Shown here: positions 32,441 through 40,995 of the stretch, in pieces
Position numbering within the stretch: position 1 is the first letter of the stretch
How the letters are laid out: every line of letters starts with the position of its first letter
From: Olavius sp. associated proteobacterium Delta 1
GTDB taxonomy: Bacteria; Desulfobacterota; Desulfobacteria; Desulfobacterales; JAFDCJ01
Length of the DNA stretch: 44,270 bases
Direction of reading: 5' to 3'
Assembly (NCBI GenBank): GCA_902749685.1
Contig: CACVKW010000011.1
Location: 1-44,270, forward strand
Position numbers and translations under genes: made by a program
Notes under the pieces: generated by a model
Database searches by the model: none
What the model was told of the DNA's origin: nothing
The model's input: the letters and a program-made list of their open reading frames with translations, nothing else

Positions 32441-32625
32441 TTTGTCCCATCAATTTGTATCTTTTTATGATTCCCTAAAAAAACCGATAATTCGTCCATC
32501 TATGACAATCCCCATGGATGGATTCTCCTTGGACCTATCCTGATGCTTTATGGTGCCATTCTAATTTGCATTTGCATGTTCGGATGATTCATGATAAATA
32601 ACAATTATTCCAAGAGGATAAACAA

Positions 32626-33072
32626 ATGATATTATTTACAATAGGTTATGAAAAGCTCGACCAGAAACAATTCATGGCGTACCTTTCCAATAACGGTGTT
32701 GATGTGGTGGCGGATATTCGAAAACTGCCAGTTAGTCGTAAAAAGGGCTTCTCGAAAACAGCCTTGAGGGAATCGCTAAGTTGCAAAGGCATTGATTATA
32801 TAAATTACCAGGCCCTGGGCGCTCCCAAAGAGCTGCGAGATGAGCTCTACAAATCTGGCAACTATGACCGTTTTTTTCGGAAGTATGAAAATAATATTTC
32901 AGCTAAAACTGATTATCTGGCCGAAATCCTCTCGTTCATCAACAGTGGCCGCAAAGTAGCCTTACTTTGTTTTGAGCGAAACCACCAAGAATGCCATCGA
33001 AAAGTAGTGGCGGAGGAGATAAGAAAACTCGACGGCAACGGGCTACAAGTAGAGCATATTGTTCCTATTTAA
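32626..33072 (+). CDS. DUF488-family protein
   Basis: This 148-residue DUF488 protein starts ILFTIGYEKLDQKQFMAYL and has the family's VVADIRKLPVSRKKGFSK and C-terminal VALLCFERNHQECHRKVVAE, with Cys and His spaced as in other members. The function of the family is not established; it is widespread in archaea and bacteria and recurrent in genomic islands. AGAGGATAAACAA precedes the ATG as a moderate ribosome site. Its stop overlaps by 3 bases with the stop of the convergent gene at 33069, so the two have probably been kept together. The 185-base upstream region is AT-rich and presumably holds the promoter. Confidence 0.88.
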   Translation: MILFTIGYEKLDQKQFMAYLSNNGVDVVADIRKLPVSRKKGFSKTALRESLSCKGIDYINYQALGAPKELRDELYKSGNYDRFFRKYENNISAKTDYLAEILSFINSGRKVALLCFERNHQECHRKVVAEEIRKLDGNGLQVEHIVPI

Positions 33073-33866
33073 CTGAATAGCGGCAATTGTCGCCCCTGTT
33101 GTTTTGGAGGCCAGAAAAAGCCTAACACAGAAAATCTTTGCGGGTGGCTGACCATATTCCCTAATATAATGTAGGTGTCGCGATCCCCTGCGCATATCTC
33201 ATTCATAATTTTCGACTTAATTTTATCTTGCCAGTCATCACTTTTAATTACCTTGCGATATAGCTGCCCGAATTCCCAGTCCAGAATGCTCATTTTATGC
33301 CCGGCACAGCCAGGATCATTGCAAGAAAACTCAATCATGATCCTGACGGGTAAAATATAGAGGTCTTTTTTCTCTTCAAACAAGTCGAGTTGGTCTACCA
33401 CGCTATCCTTTTTTGCGATGGCCTCTTCCACTTCTTTAGAATCTCGGTGGCGGATAATGACCTGATTGACAATTTTGGGCTTTACGATTCCCAGCGAGGT
33501 GCTAGCATTTATCTGAGCCAGACGCAACGCCTCAACCGAAGGAAAAACCGTTTTCTCATTTAGCAGCCATGCGCAGCGTTCTTCCCAGGTTTTGCCTGCC
33601 TTAATCATATCGCCAAGTACAATGGAGTCGGGTACTATATTGTAGCTTTCCGGTCGCGGATCGGAAATTGCTTTGGTTATATTCGCCCGTATCCACTGGT
33701 ACTTTTTAAATTGCATTGTCCCTTCGAGATACCGAAAGCGGATAGGATACAGCCTAACAAAGGCTTTGCTGTCAGCCAGAACACCGGCGGTGCACACAGT
33801 CTCCGTATACTTGTGGCTGATCTCAGGATAGGTCTTTACGACAATTAGAATATCTCTTTTTCCCAC
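33069..33866 (-). CDS. Unassigned protein convergent with DUF488 gene
   Basis: This 265-residue soluble protein starts MGKRDILIVVKTYPEISHKY and has an N-terminal beta-rich part with Cys and Arg (ETVCTAGVLADSKAFVRLYP, IRFRYLEGTMQFKKYQWI) that looks like a small barrel. The C-terminal part (about 165-255) contains CNDPGCAGHKMSILDWEFGQ, a Cys/His cluster that may bind zinc, and ends with IILGNMVSHPQRFSVLGF. I do not recognise a named family with certainty. A dual OB-type architecture is possible but unproven. A good ribosome site, AGGAGCG, precedes the ATG. Overlapping stops with the DUF488 gene suggest a fixed gene pair, perhaps an island or defence-associated unit. Confidence 0.7.
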   Translation of the reverse strand: MGKRDILIVVKTYPEISHKYTETVCTAGVLADSKAFVRLYPIRFRYLEGTMQFKKYQWIRANITKAISDPRPESYNIVPDSIVLGDMIKAGKTWEERCAWLLNEKTVFPSVEALRLAQINASTSLGIVKPKIVNQVIIRHRDSKEVEEAIAKKDSVVDQLDLFEEKKDLYILPVRIMIEFSCNDPGCAGHKMSILDWEFGQLYRKVIKSDDWQDKIKSKIMNEICAGDRDTYIILGNMVSHPQRFSVLGFFWPPKQQGRQLPLFS

Positions 33867-33901
33867 AATCGCTCCTCCTTTGCTATAACTATAAAATGAG
33901 G

Positions 33902-34126
33902 TTATCCGCCATCATTGTATCTCAAGATACTTGGATCAAAATACAACATCTGATTTATAGCTTGTAAGCGGAAATATCCTTCAGCCTTTCGACGAATGTT
34001 ATCACTCTCTACCCCAGCCCCTATTATTACTTGATTTAGAGAATGAGGCAATGGGAATATTTGAAATATTAGGTATTTGCTTTTTAAAGCGTTGTTTTTA
34101 TCGGGTTTTCGTTTGCTACTAGGCAA
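33902..34126 (-). CDS. Possible small ORF coupled to ndt
   Basis: This 74-residue ORF would start at TTG 34126, overlapping the end of the 2-deoxyribosyltransferase gene, with AAAGGAC as possible ribosome site. It is basic at the N-terminus (SSKRKPDKNNALKSK), then mixed. No domain is recognised and composition is not clearly protein-like. It may be no gene at all. The rest of 33867-34118 is otherwise empty. Confidence 0.2.
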   Translation of the reverse strand: MPSSKRKPDKNNALKSKYLIFQIFPLPHSLNQVIIGAGVESDNIRRKAEGYFRLQAINQMLYFDPSILRYNDGG

Positions 34127-34784
34127 GTCCTTTCTTAATCTTCGCGGCCAGAATCTGTTTCACGAACGAAGGGTTGGAAAGTAACTTATTAATACCACTG
34201 CCTGGAAACGTCAGGGCCCATTGATACAGGGTTTCCAATGTTTTTTGATCGCCCTTTAAAAGCGGCTTTTCGGTTCTGACCGCATCAAGGCTTTCAATGA
34301 CCATCCGTGCAACTCGGGAATAATAAATGTCAAATGTTTCTTTTAACGTTTTACTCTCCTCCACTGCTTCCTGATAGGATATTATGGCGTTGAACTTAAC
34401 GATCCGTGTACGCGGGTAAAAGGAGCACATGAAGTTCCAATCTTCGCCACCAATCTCCTTTTCGCCGCAGGTTCGAAAATCAGACCTCAAAATCACGGCC
34501 GGCAGATCCAGAAACTTGGCCAGCATGAATTCAACCACCACACCGGCATCCAGTTCGGTGCCGTCGAAATTAAACAGCCCCAGATCGCATTCGATGAGTT
34601 TAGCGATAACCTCGTTACGGATGTCACGGGCAGTGGTATGATGTTGCTCGACATTCTGGGGCAGGCAGCAACGGTACTTGTTGTCGGAGCATTTATCGAT
34701 ATACTCCGCCAACAGCGCATTGCCGCTCAAATCTTTATGGTTGAACAAACTTCCACCGAAGTAGATTGTAAAATCATCTTTCAT
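34119..34784 (-). CDS. Nucleoside 2-deoxyribosyltransferase family protein
   Basis: This 221-residue cytoplasmic enzyme, by family, moves deoxyribose between bases or hydrolyses deoxynucleosides. N-terminal IYFGGSLFNHKDLSGN (about 6-21) carries the GGSLF/F motif. CDLGLFNFDGTELDAGVVVE (about 68-87) has the conserved Asp and the nucleophile-type Glu in VVVEFMLAKF, and LPAVILRSDFRTCG follows. The C-terminal extension (about 140-221) is helical and longer than in the shortest Lactobacillus enzymes. It lies downstream of cdd in the same direction with 151 bases between. Together with the two kinases it would let the cell swap bases and trap deoxynucleosides without going through deoxyribose-1-phosphate. 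Confidence 0.85.
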   Translation of the reverse strand: MKDDFTIYFGGSLFNHKDLSGNALLAEYIDKCSDNKYRCCLPQNVEQHHTTARDIRNEVIAKLIECDLGLFNFDGTELDAGVVVEFMLAKFLDLPAVILRSDFRTCGEKEIGGEDWNFMCSFYPRTRIVKFNAIISYQEAVEESKTLKETFDIYYSRVARMVIESLDAVRTEKPLLKGDQKTLETLYQWALTFPGSGINKLLSNPSFVKQILAAKIKKGLA

Positions 34785-34814
34785 TTTGTCGGCATCCTTC
34801 CGCTAGAAAACATT

Positions 34815-34915
34815 CTCTCGCCCATGCATGCATCCCGCTCCGCGGGGCTTCGTTTGAGTCCACTGAGCCGGCAGAGAATAAAATACGCTGTGAGCTCGGC
34901 GAGCTCTGTGAGAGA
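34815..34915. repeat. CTCTGTGAG-word element between cdd and ndt
   Basis: TTCTCTCGCCC... near 34815 is loosely mirrored by GAGCTCTGTGAGAGA near 34915, with GC-rich words (CCGCTCCGCGGGGC, a small perfect hairpin near 34830) in between. It belongs to the same loose family as 16019-16104. No gene. Confidence 0.45.
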
Positions 34916-34935
34916 TTTATAGAAAAATTGGTAAT

Positions 34936-35877
34936 TCACTCCGCCTCATAGTACTCCAAATTGACACCCGGAGCCACTGTTTGGAGAAGAAGTTCGCTAA
35001 TAGCGCGCTGGCTGATGGATGCCGGCCTTTCCACCAGCACTGCTCTTGTGATTTTTTTTTCCGACTCAAAATTGTCCATGTTCATGTGAATGATTGCCGT
35101 GTGCAGCGCTGAGAGACTTGGGTTGAAGGCTGCGTTCTCAGCGTATCGGCCTGCATACATCTTGCCGTCGATGGTCTTAATTGCGCAGCCGGCGTAATTT
35201 TGCGAATAGGGAGCATAAGATTTTTGGGCGGCTGCCAGGGCTTGCCGCACAAACGGGTCATTTGAAGATGGATGAAAATTTAGGTCAGCGTGTTGAGCGG
35301 GAGATGCCATCAAGCCGGTTGCCGATCCGAGTTCATGGGGCCCGAAGGCCTCCGGTAGAAAATCCGATAAGTTGTGCCGGCCCGTTTTTCCGTTGATTTG
35401 ATTATGTAAAATGACTTTCAGGTTTTGGCTCCCTGCCAGCTCGTAAAGAAATTGGCGGCAGTACCCGCAGGGTGTGGCGGTCACTGCAATGGCGTCAATC
35501 TGCTTGGCTCCCTGAAGCCAGGCATTTATAACCGCCGACTGTTCGGCATGGATGGTCTGCGTCAAAGCCTGGGCCGGAAATTCGATATTGGCCCCTAAAA
35601 ATAGCGCAATTGAATTTGCATTTTCCGACATCCCGGCTTTTGCCACAGCGCCTACCTGAAAGTCCGAAATAGCCGTTGCGCTATACAGCCTGGCGATCGG
35701 AAGCAACCGCGGCATCAGATCTTCGGTGGATATATTTAAGGATTCCATAACGGCCCGGCAGTGCTCAGCTGCAAGCATGCCGCCGGCATTCTGTATAGTT
35801 TGGAGCGGTTCGTGCACCGACGTTGGAAAAGTCTTCAGAATTTGCTGAAACTGTAAGCCTGGCTTAGCCCTTTGCAT
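34936..35877 (-). CDS. cdd: Cytidine deaminase, dimeric E. coli type
   Basis: This 313-residue enzyme is of the long, two-domain cytidine deaminase type that converts (deoxy)cytidine to (deoxy)uridine in the cytoplasm. The catalytic domain (about 50-180) contains FQVGAVAKAG, FLGANIEF, zinc-ligand His and catalytic Glu in TIHAEQSAV, and the paired Cys of TPCGYCRQF. The C-terminal domain (about 195-313) is the degenerate, non-catalytic copy (KSYAPYSQNYAGCAIKT). Length is close to E. coli Cdd (294). GGAGG precedes the ATG at 35877. It lies downstream of deoA in the same direction, separated by the element at 35911-36167. Confidence 0.95.
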   Translation of the reverse strand: MQRAKPGLQFQQILKTFPTSVHEPLQTIQNAGGMLAAEHCRAVMESLNISTEDLMPRLLPIARLYSATAISDFQVGAVAKAGMSENANSIALFLGANIEFPAQALTQTIHAEQSAVINAWLQGAKQIDAIAVTATPCGYCRQFLYELAGSQNLKVILHNQINGKTGRHNLSDFLPEAFGPHELGSATGLMASPAQHADLNFHPSSNDPFVRQALAAAQKSYAPYSQNYAGCAIKTIDGKMYAGRYAENAAFNPSLSALHTAIIHMNMDNFESEKKITRAVLVERPASISQRAISELLLQTVAPGVNLEYYEAE

Positions 35878-35910
35878 TTAACCTCCGGATATCATCTTTA
35901 AGTATTTTCT

Positions 35911-36167
35911 CACCGCAGAGTCGCAAAGCAACGCAGAGTTGATTTTTCTTTTCACTTTCTGCTGAGAGGGCAGAAAGTGAAAAATTGCTGCCTTTCTGGC
36001 AATATAATTGATTTTAGAATTTGTGCAGCCTTATTGCCGAATTTTCGTCCTTATATGGCGGATTTTTCTATATGTTTGCCGTTGCTTGCATCCCGACTCA
36101 CAAGGCGGGGCCTCTCAACGGCAAACATAAAACAACTTTCCTTTGCGCTCTCTGCGGCTCTGCGGTG
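35911..36167. repeat. 257-bp MITE-like element with nested perfect palindromes
   Basis: The outer arms are CACCGCAGAGTCGCA (35911 onward) and, inverted from 36167, CACCGCAGAGCCGCA. Inside are two perfect 14-bp hairpins. One is TTTTCACTTTCTGC (35949-35962) with GCAGAAAGTGAAAA (35970-35983), loop 7. The other is TATGTTTGCCGTTG (36071-36084) with CAACGGCAAACATA (36116-36129), loop 31. No ORF is convincing. It sits between deoA and cdd, so it is probably transcribed, and its strong stems could separate expression of the two genes. Confidence 0.8.
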
Positions 36168-36183
36168 AAAGAGTTGTATTTCT

Positions 36184-37512
36184 TTACAATTCATCGACGC
36201 CGTCCTTGGTGACTCTGGCATGAATCAGCTTGGGCGGATCAACCTTATTTAAATCAAATGAGTATGCCGCGAATAATTTTTTTCTGGCCGGTTCAATCTT
36301 TTCTTCGTCCCCGTCCGAATAGAAAACAGCCAGAGGATCTCCAGTTGCTACTTTATCGCCGATCTTTTTCTTTAGATAGATGCCTATCGAATGATCGATG
36401 GCATCATCTTTCGTTTTGCGCCCCGCCCCTAGAATCTTTGCTGCCAGACCGACTTCCAGGGCGTCTATGGCCGATACATAACCGGTAGCTTGGCAGGTGA
36501 CTTCGATCTTTTGGGCGGGCTGTGGCAGCAGGTCCGTTTTGTCCAGCACCACTGAATCTCCCCCCTGGGCGATTATCAAATCTGCCAGCCGGTTCAGGCC
36601 TTTATCATTTGCGAGGTTTTCAGCTATTATGGATCTGGCCTTTTCTCTGGCAGCGACAACACCGGAGACACACAGCATGTCACTTCCCAATTCCGTGACC
36701 AGCTCGACCAGATCGCCGGGACCATTGCCGCGCAGTGTATCGATGGCTTCCTTAACTTCAATGGCATTGCCAATGGCATAGCCCAGCGGCTGTTCCATGC
36801 CGGTGATCAGCGCGACCACCTTCCGTCCGGCACTCTCCCCAATGTCTACCATGGTTTTGGCCAGCTCAAGGGCATCCTCGTATGACGGCGTAAATGCTCC
36901 GCGGCCGGTTTTAACGTCCAGTACGATACCGTCAGAGCCGGCCGCCAGTTTCTTGCTCATAATTGAAGACGCAATCAACGGTATGGAATCCACCGTGGCG
37001 GTCACGTTTCGCAAAGCATAAATTTGTTTATCGGCCGGCGCCAGACTGGCGGTCTGAGCGATCAGGCTCAGGTGAATGTCATTCACAATACCAACAAATT
37101 GATCTTTTGAAAGCTCAACTTGAAAGCCGGGGATGGATTCCAGCTTATCAACCGTGCCGCCGGTGTGGCCCAGCTCACGGCCGGTCATTTTGGCGACAAT
37201 ACCGCCGCTGGCAGCTACCAGCGGCGCCAGTACAAGGGTCGTTTTATCTCCGACACCGCCGGTGGAATGCTTGTCCACTTTGCAGCCCTGGATGGCGGAT
37301 AAATCGACTTGATCACCTGAATTGGCCATGGCCATCGTCAATTCGACACATTCGCGGTCACACATGCCTTTAAAATAGACCGCCATTAGAAATGCCGTCA
37401 TCTGATAATCCGGAATTTGGCCGGTTACGAACCCGTTGATGAGAAACCCGATTTCCTTTTGCGACAGTTCCAATCCATCCCTTTTCTTCTTGATTAACTC
37501 ATAGACGTTCAT
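36184..37512 (-). CDS. deoA: Pyrimidine-nucleoside/thymidine phosphorylase
   Basis: This is a 442-residue cytoplasmic enzyme if started at ATG 37512 ([20 protein letters not shown]). It phosphorolyses thymidine/uridine-type nucleosides to base and (deoxy)ribose-1-phosphate. Motifs are the phosphate site [52 protein letters not shown] and DVKTGRGAF. The length is normal for the family, which supports this start. The open frame continues upstream for 65 codons into the remains of deoB, so a fused product starting within deoB could also be made. An AAAAGGATATC stretch serves as ribosome site. The sequence alone does not decide between DeoA and the broader PyNP activity. Confidence 0.94.
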   Translation of the reverse strand: MNVYELIKKKRDGLELSQKEIGFLINGFVTGQIPDYQMTAFLMAVYFKGMCDRECVELTMAMANSGDQVDLSAIQGCKVDKHSTGGVGDKTTLVLAPLVAASGGIVAKMTGRELGHTGGTVDKLESIPGFQVELSKDQFVGIVNDIHLSLIAQTASLAPADKQIYALRNVTATVDSIPLIASSIMSKKLAAGSDGIVLDVKTGRGAFTPSYEDALELAKTMVDIGESAGRKVVALITGMEQPLGYAIGNAIEVKEAIDTLRGNGPGDLVELVTELGSDMLCVSGVVAAREKARSIIAENLANDKGLNRLADLIIAQGGDSVVLDKTDLLPQPAQKIEVTCQATGYVSAIDALEVGLAAKILGAGRKTKDDAIDHSIGIYLKKKIGDKVATGDPLAVFYSDGDEEKIEPARKKLFAAYSFDLNKVDPPKLIHARVTKDGVDEL

Positions 37513-37844
37513 CGATGATATCCTTTTTGAAACTAATTCCTCCAGGGCGGCCGCATAGCCCTCGACATTGCGGCGGTGGTGGTAAACCATATCGAAATCA
37601 ACCAGATTTGTGAATATCAGACCGCTTTGATGGTGATATTTGTGCATGGCTGCGATGGTTTTGTCAACTCCGTCCATGTTGTCACGGGTGTGAATTTCTT
37701 CGGTCAAACCTTGGTGGTTGAAAATATCACCGATGCCAGAAAAAGATTACCGAGCGTATTTGCGCCTTCATCGTTATAGGCCTGCGCATCCGGCAAACTA
37801 CCGATCCCGACGCTGTCCAAAACGATTAAAATAACTTTTTTCAT
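37513..37844 (-). pseudogene. deoB: Phosphopentomutase (deoB) with two internal deletions
   Basis: ATG 37844 opens a correct DeoB N-terminus with the metal-binding Asp ([20 protein letters not shown], then [12 protein letters not shown]). At about codon 36 the sequence shifts frame and continues as [32 protein letters not shown] and [20 protein letters not shown], which belongs near residue 240-310 of an intact enzyme of about 390 residues. After [10 protein letters not shown] the rest (the metal-binding ADHG-type end) is gone and the frame runs into deoA. The Thr/Ser phosphoacceptor and most metal ligands are lost. Enzyme activity is impossible, yet deoA and deoC next to it are intact. Confidence 0.88.
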
Positions 37845-37853
37845 GGTGGACAT

Positions 37854-38234
37854 ATTAACTGATTTTCAACCGATTGGAAAACTATTTGTTTAGGGCAGAG
37901 AGGTTCAGGGTTCTGGTTCAGGGTTCAGAAGTTTCCGCCGCCGTCCGGATGGGCACTAGTAAACTATCTCAATTTGTCTGTTCAATCTTACCTTGACACG
38001 TTACCTGCAATTTGCCAGAAATAACCAGAAAGCCGGCAGGCTTGGAGGCTATAAAGCTGAAATGCACCGCCCTTTCGGGCGCTATGGCCGATTGGCACTT
38101 AATTTTTTTATTGTTAGCTTCAGGAAAGTCAGGAAACTGGGCGGAGAGAAGGTTAAATTGATCGAATCCTTTAAGCTTTCCAGCTTGCAAGCCTCCTGGC
38201 GCCCCAGCCTAAACAATTATTCGGAGGAGCTGAT
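37854..38234. other. Divergent spacer between deoB relic and deoC with GGTTCAG heptamers
   Basis: Heptamers GGTTCAG, GGTTCTG, GTTCAGG and GTTCAGA lie at 37902-37929, the same words as at 14176. Further on, CCGCCCTTTCGGGCG (about 38066-38080) is a compact GC hairpin. An 89-codon ORF at 37993-38262 overlaps the deoC start and shows no domain. No gene is called. The promoters for deoC and for the deoB-deoA strand must be here. Confidence 0.5.
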
Positions 38235-38927
38235 ATGGTCCCGCAGAAAAGTCCCAAAATGACAGCTGCAGAAATGGCTCAATATATTGATCACACGCTG
38301 CTGAAGCCGGAGGCAACCTCGACGGCATTCGACAAACTTTGTGAGGAAGCCGTCAGGTACGGGTTTAAGGCCGTGTGCGTTAATTCCGGCTGGGTGGCAT
38401 ATGTGGTCAATAAACTTAAAGGAACCGCGATTGCGGTTTGTTCCGTGATCGGCTTCCCGCTGGGCGCAATGCACAGCCTGGGCAAGGCTTTTGAAGCCCG
38501 CAAAGCGGTTGAAGACGGAGCCCGGGAATTGGATATGGTAATTAATATTGGTGCCTTGAAGGCCGGAGATTTAAAGGCGGTGCAAGAAGATATCCTGGCC
38601 GTGCGCCATGAAGCTGAGCATCCGGTCCTGTTAAAAGTAATCATCGAAACCTGTCTGTTAACCACCGAGGAAAAAGTGAAGGCCTGTGAGATAGCCCAAA
38701 ACGCCGGCGCTGATTTCGTCAAAACCAGTACGGGTTTTGACGCAGGAGGCGCCACGCTGGAAGATGTGGCCTTGATGCGTAAAACCGTCGACCCCGAAAT
38801 GGGTGTCAAAGCCAGCGGCGGCATTAAAGATTATGAAACCGCCGCCGCCATGATTGCCGCCGGTGCCACAAGGATCGGCGCCGGGGCAGGGGTGACGATT
38901 GTCAACGGGGCTGAAGAACAGCCTTGA
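38235..38927 (+). CDS. deoC: Deoxyribose-phosphate aldolase
   Basis: This 230-residue cytoplasmic class I aldolase splits 2-deoxyribose-5-phosphate into glyceraldehyde-3-phosphate and acetaldehyde. The TIM barrel shows [12 protein letters not shown] (about 18-29), [29 protein letters not shown] with catalytic Asp, the Schiff-base Lys in DFVKTSTGF (about 157-165) and the second Lys in [10 protein letters not shown]. The length is normal. TCGGAGGAGC precedes the ATG. It is oriented away from deoB-deoA across a 0.4 kb spacer. With deoB lost, deoC can be fed from this locus only if a mutase exists elsewhere or if deoxyribose-5-phosphate arrives another way. Confidence 0.96.
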   Translation: MVPQKSPKMTAAEMAQYIDHTLLKPEATSTAFDKLCEEAVRYGFKAVCVNSGWVAYVVNKLKGTAIAVCSVIGFPLGAMHSLGKAFEARKAVEDGARELDMVINIGALKAGDLKAVQEDILAVRHEAEHPVLLKVIIETCLLTTEEKVKACEIAQNAGADFVKTSTGFDAGGATLEDVALMRKTVDPEMGVKASGGIKDYETAAAMIAAGATRIGAGAGVTIVNGAEEQP

Positions 38928-39033
38928 TTTTCTCTATTGAATTGGAATGTAGTTACTAATTATGGACGTTATATATTTACATTTAATTTCCAGTCCCCTT
39001 TGCATGCTGCTTGGCGGGTTGAACCCATATCGG

Positions 39034-40986
39034 TTACTTCATGATATTCGGCAAAAACAACGATATCTCAGGAATCATCACCAAAATAGTGAGACGAATC
39101 ATATCCGCACCCCAGAAGGGGAGTATTCCTCTGAATATTTCGCTAACGGGCACTTCCGGAGCAATAGCGTTCAACACAAACACATTCAGGCCCACTGGCG
39201 GAGTGATGGCTCCGATTTCCGCCACCATGACGATGATCACACCAAACCAGATCGGATCAAATCCAAAGGTTTTTATAATCGGATAGACAATTGGAATCGT
39301 CAAGATAATCATAGATCCAGAATCCATCACACAGCCTAGCAATAGGTACATCAGCAAAATAGCGGTCAGCACGCCATAACGATTAAGTGCCAGATCTGTA
39401 ATCAGCCGGACTGTCTTTTCCGGAAGCTCTGAGAGTGCCAAAAAATAATTGAAGAGCATCGCACCCACGAAGATGATAATGAGCATCGCCGTGGTTCTTC
39501 CGGTGTATAGCAGACAGGCATACAGGATCTTCCAGTTTATCTTTTTCCTCAAGAGAGCCAGCAGAAAAGCCCCAAAAGCCCCCACCGCTCCGGCTTCGGT
39601 CGGAGTAAAAAAGCCCAGATAAATGCCTCCCATCACTAAAATGAACAAGGCCAACATCCCGCGGGTTTGCCGCAGCGATGCCATTTTTTCTTTGAGCTTT
39701 GTTGCCGGTCCGGGCGGACCCAGTTTTGGATTGAGTCGGACCTGGAGCAAAATGGTAATGACATAGATTATTACCGTGAGTACACCGGGAAGCAGGCCGG
39801 CGAGGAAAAGCTTGCCAATGGACTGTTCGGTCAGAATGCCATAGAGAATGAAAACGATGCTTGGCGGAATCAGGATACCAATCGTTCCGCCCGCCGCCAG
39901 ACTTCCCAATGCCAGTCTTGTACTGTATTGATATTTTTTCATCGCCGGCAGTGCAACTGTGCCCATCGTAGCGGCCGTCGCCACACCGGAGCCGCTCACG
40001 GCCGCAAACGCAGCACATCCTCCAACCGTGGCCATGGCCAGCCCTCCCGGGTATTGACCCAGCCATTTATAAGACGTATCATACAACTCTTCGCTCAAGC
40101 CCGAGTGAAATGCAAACTGACCCATTAGCAGAAAAAGAGGAACCACGCTGAGAATATATTCGGAACCGACGCCGAAGGGTGTGGTTTCCAATTGGCCAAA
40201 GGCGGCATCGACTCCAACGATGTAACACCAACCAGCCAGTCCCACCAGCCCCATGGCAAAAGCAATCGGCATACCGGCGGCCATTAGTATAAATAGTATC
40301 ATGATGCCCCAAATACCTGCTGTCAGTGAATTCATCTCGATCTCCAACCAGCCGACGGCAACGGCGAACGGAATCCATATGATAACGGAGGCCAGAGCAT
40401 ACATCGGACCGATCCAAATTCCTGCAAAGAGCCGATATACTTTGGCGATGGTTTCGATTAACTGAACCAATAGTACAAGACAAAGTACCCCGCAACCAAA
40501 GGCGAGAATGTAATAAAAGGGAAACGTAGGAATAGACAGCAGAAAGGAGGTCTCATTTTCCAGCAGCAACACTCTGGCTCTCAGGATGTTTCGCCAAGTG
40601 ACCAAGGCAAAAAAACCAAAGCCCAGCAGGAGGGTCAGACTATCGACGAAGGCGCGGGTTCTTTCAGAGAACCTGGCAACCATGAGATCGATGCCGATAT
40701 GGACTTTTTGTACCGCAGTAGACGCCAAACCCAAATAGACGAGTATCATCATGATAAATTGCACGATCTCATAGGCGCCCATGATGGGTTGATTGCAAAC
40801 AAGACGCAAAAAAACATCCACCACAATCAATAGCATCATCCCCATGAGAAGTACCACACCGATGCTATTGATGCCACGACTCAAGGTGTAGATGAATTCT
40901 TTTATTTTACAGACGGATTTCGTTAAAGTCATTGAGACAAACGCGGATCTGTAAAATTTTATGAATGGTGCGCAGGGCAGCTGCAC
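39034..40986 (-). CDS. Fused TRAP permease DctQM
   Basis: This 650-residue inner-membrane protein unites the small (DctQ) and large (DctM) TRAP subunits. The frame opens at GTG 40986, but ATG 40932 (MTLTKSVCKIKEFIYTLSRG) may be the true start. DctQ spans about 35-175, with VVDVFLRLVCNQPIMGAYEI and VQKVHIGIDLMVARF. A linker span lies at about 190-215. DctM follows (about 215-650), with AGMPIAFAMGLVGLAGW, VVPLFLLMGQFAFHSG, GGCAAFAAVSGSGVATAATM, GGTIGILIPPSI, GFFTPTEAGAVG and ITPPVGLNVFVLNAI. The fused form is a known natural variant. It follows its binding protein by 9 bases. The substrate is an unknown organic acid, and no catabolic gene is adjacent. Confidence 0.93.
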   Translation of the reverse strand: MQLPCAPFIKFYRSAFVSMTLTKSVCKIKEFIYTLSRGINSIGVVLLMGMMLLIVVDVFLRLVCNQPIMGAYEIVQFIMMILVYLGLASTAVQKVHIGIDLMVARFSERTRAFVDSLTLLLGFGFFALVTWRNILRARVLLLENETSFLLSIPTFPFYYILAFGCGVLCLVLLVQLIETIAKVYRLFAGIWIGPMYALASVIIWIPFAVAVGWLEIEMNSLTAGIWGIMILFILMAAGMPIAFAMGLVGLAGWCYIVGVDAAFGQLETTPFGVGSEYILSVVPLFLLMGQFAFHSGLSEELYDTSYKWLGQYPGGLAMATVGGCAAFAAVSGSGVATAATMGTVALPAMKKYQYSTRLALGSLAAGGTIGILIPPSIVFILYGILTEQSIGKLFLAGLLPGVLTVIIYVITILLQVRLNPKLGPPGPATKLKEKMASLRQTRGMLALFILVMGGIYLGFFTPTEAGAVGAFGAFLLALLRKKINWKILYACLLYTGRTTAMLIIIFVGAMLFNYFLALSELPEKTVRLITDLALNRYGVLTAILLMYLLLGCVMDSGSMIILTIPIVYPIIKTFGFDPIWFGVIIVMVAEIGAITPPVGLNVFVLNAIAPEVPVSEIFRGILPFWGADMIRLTILVMIPEISLFLPNIMK

Positions 40987-40995
40987 TCCATCCGT

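Noticed and set aside
35949..35983. Intrinsic terminator for deoA
   Set aside because: The stem is perfect but followed by A-rich, not U-rich, sequence on both strands, so it was kept as part of the MITE-like element.
39034..40986. DctQM fusion as a novel gene fusion
   Set aside because: Fused DctQM subunits are a known TRAP variant.
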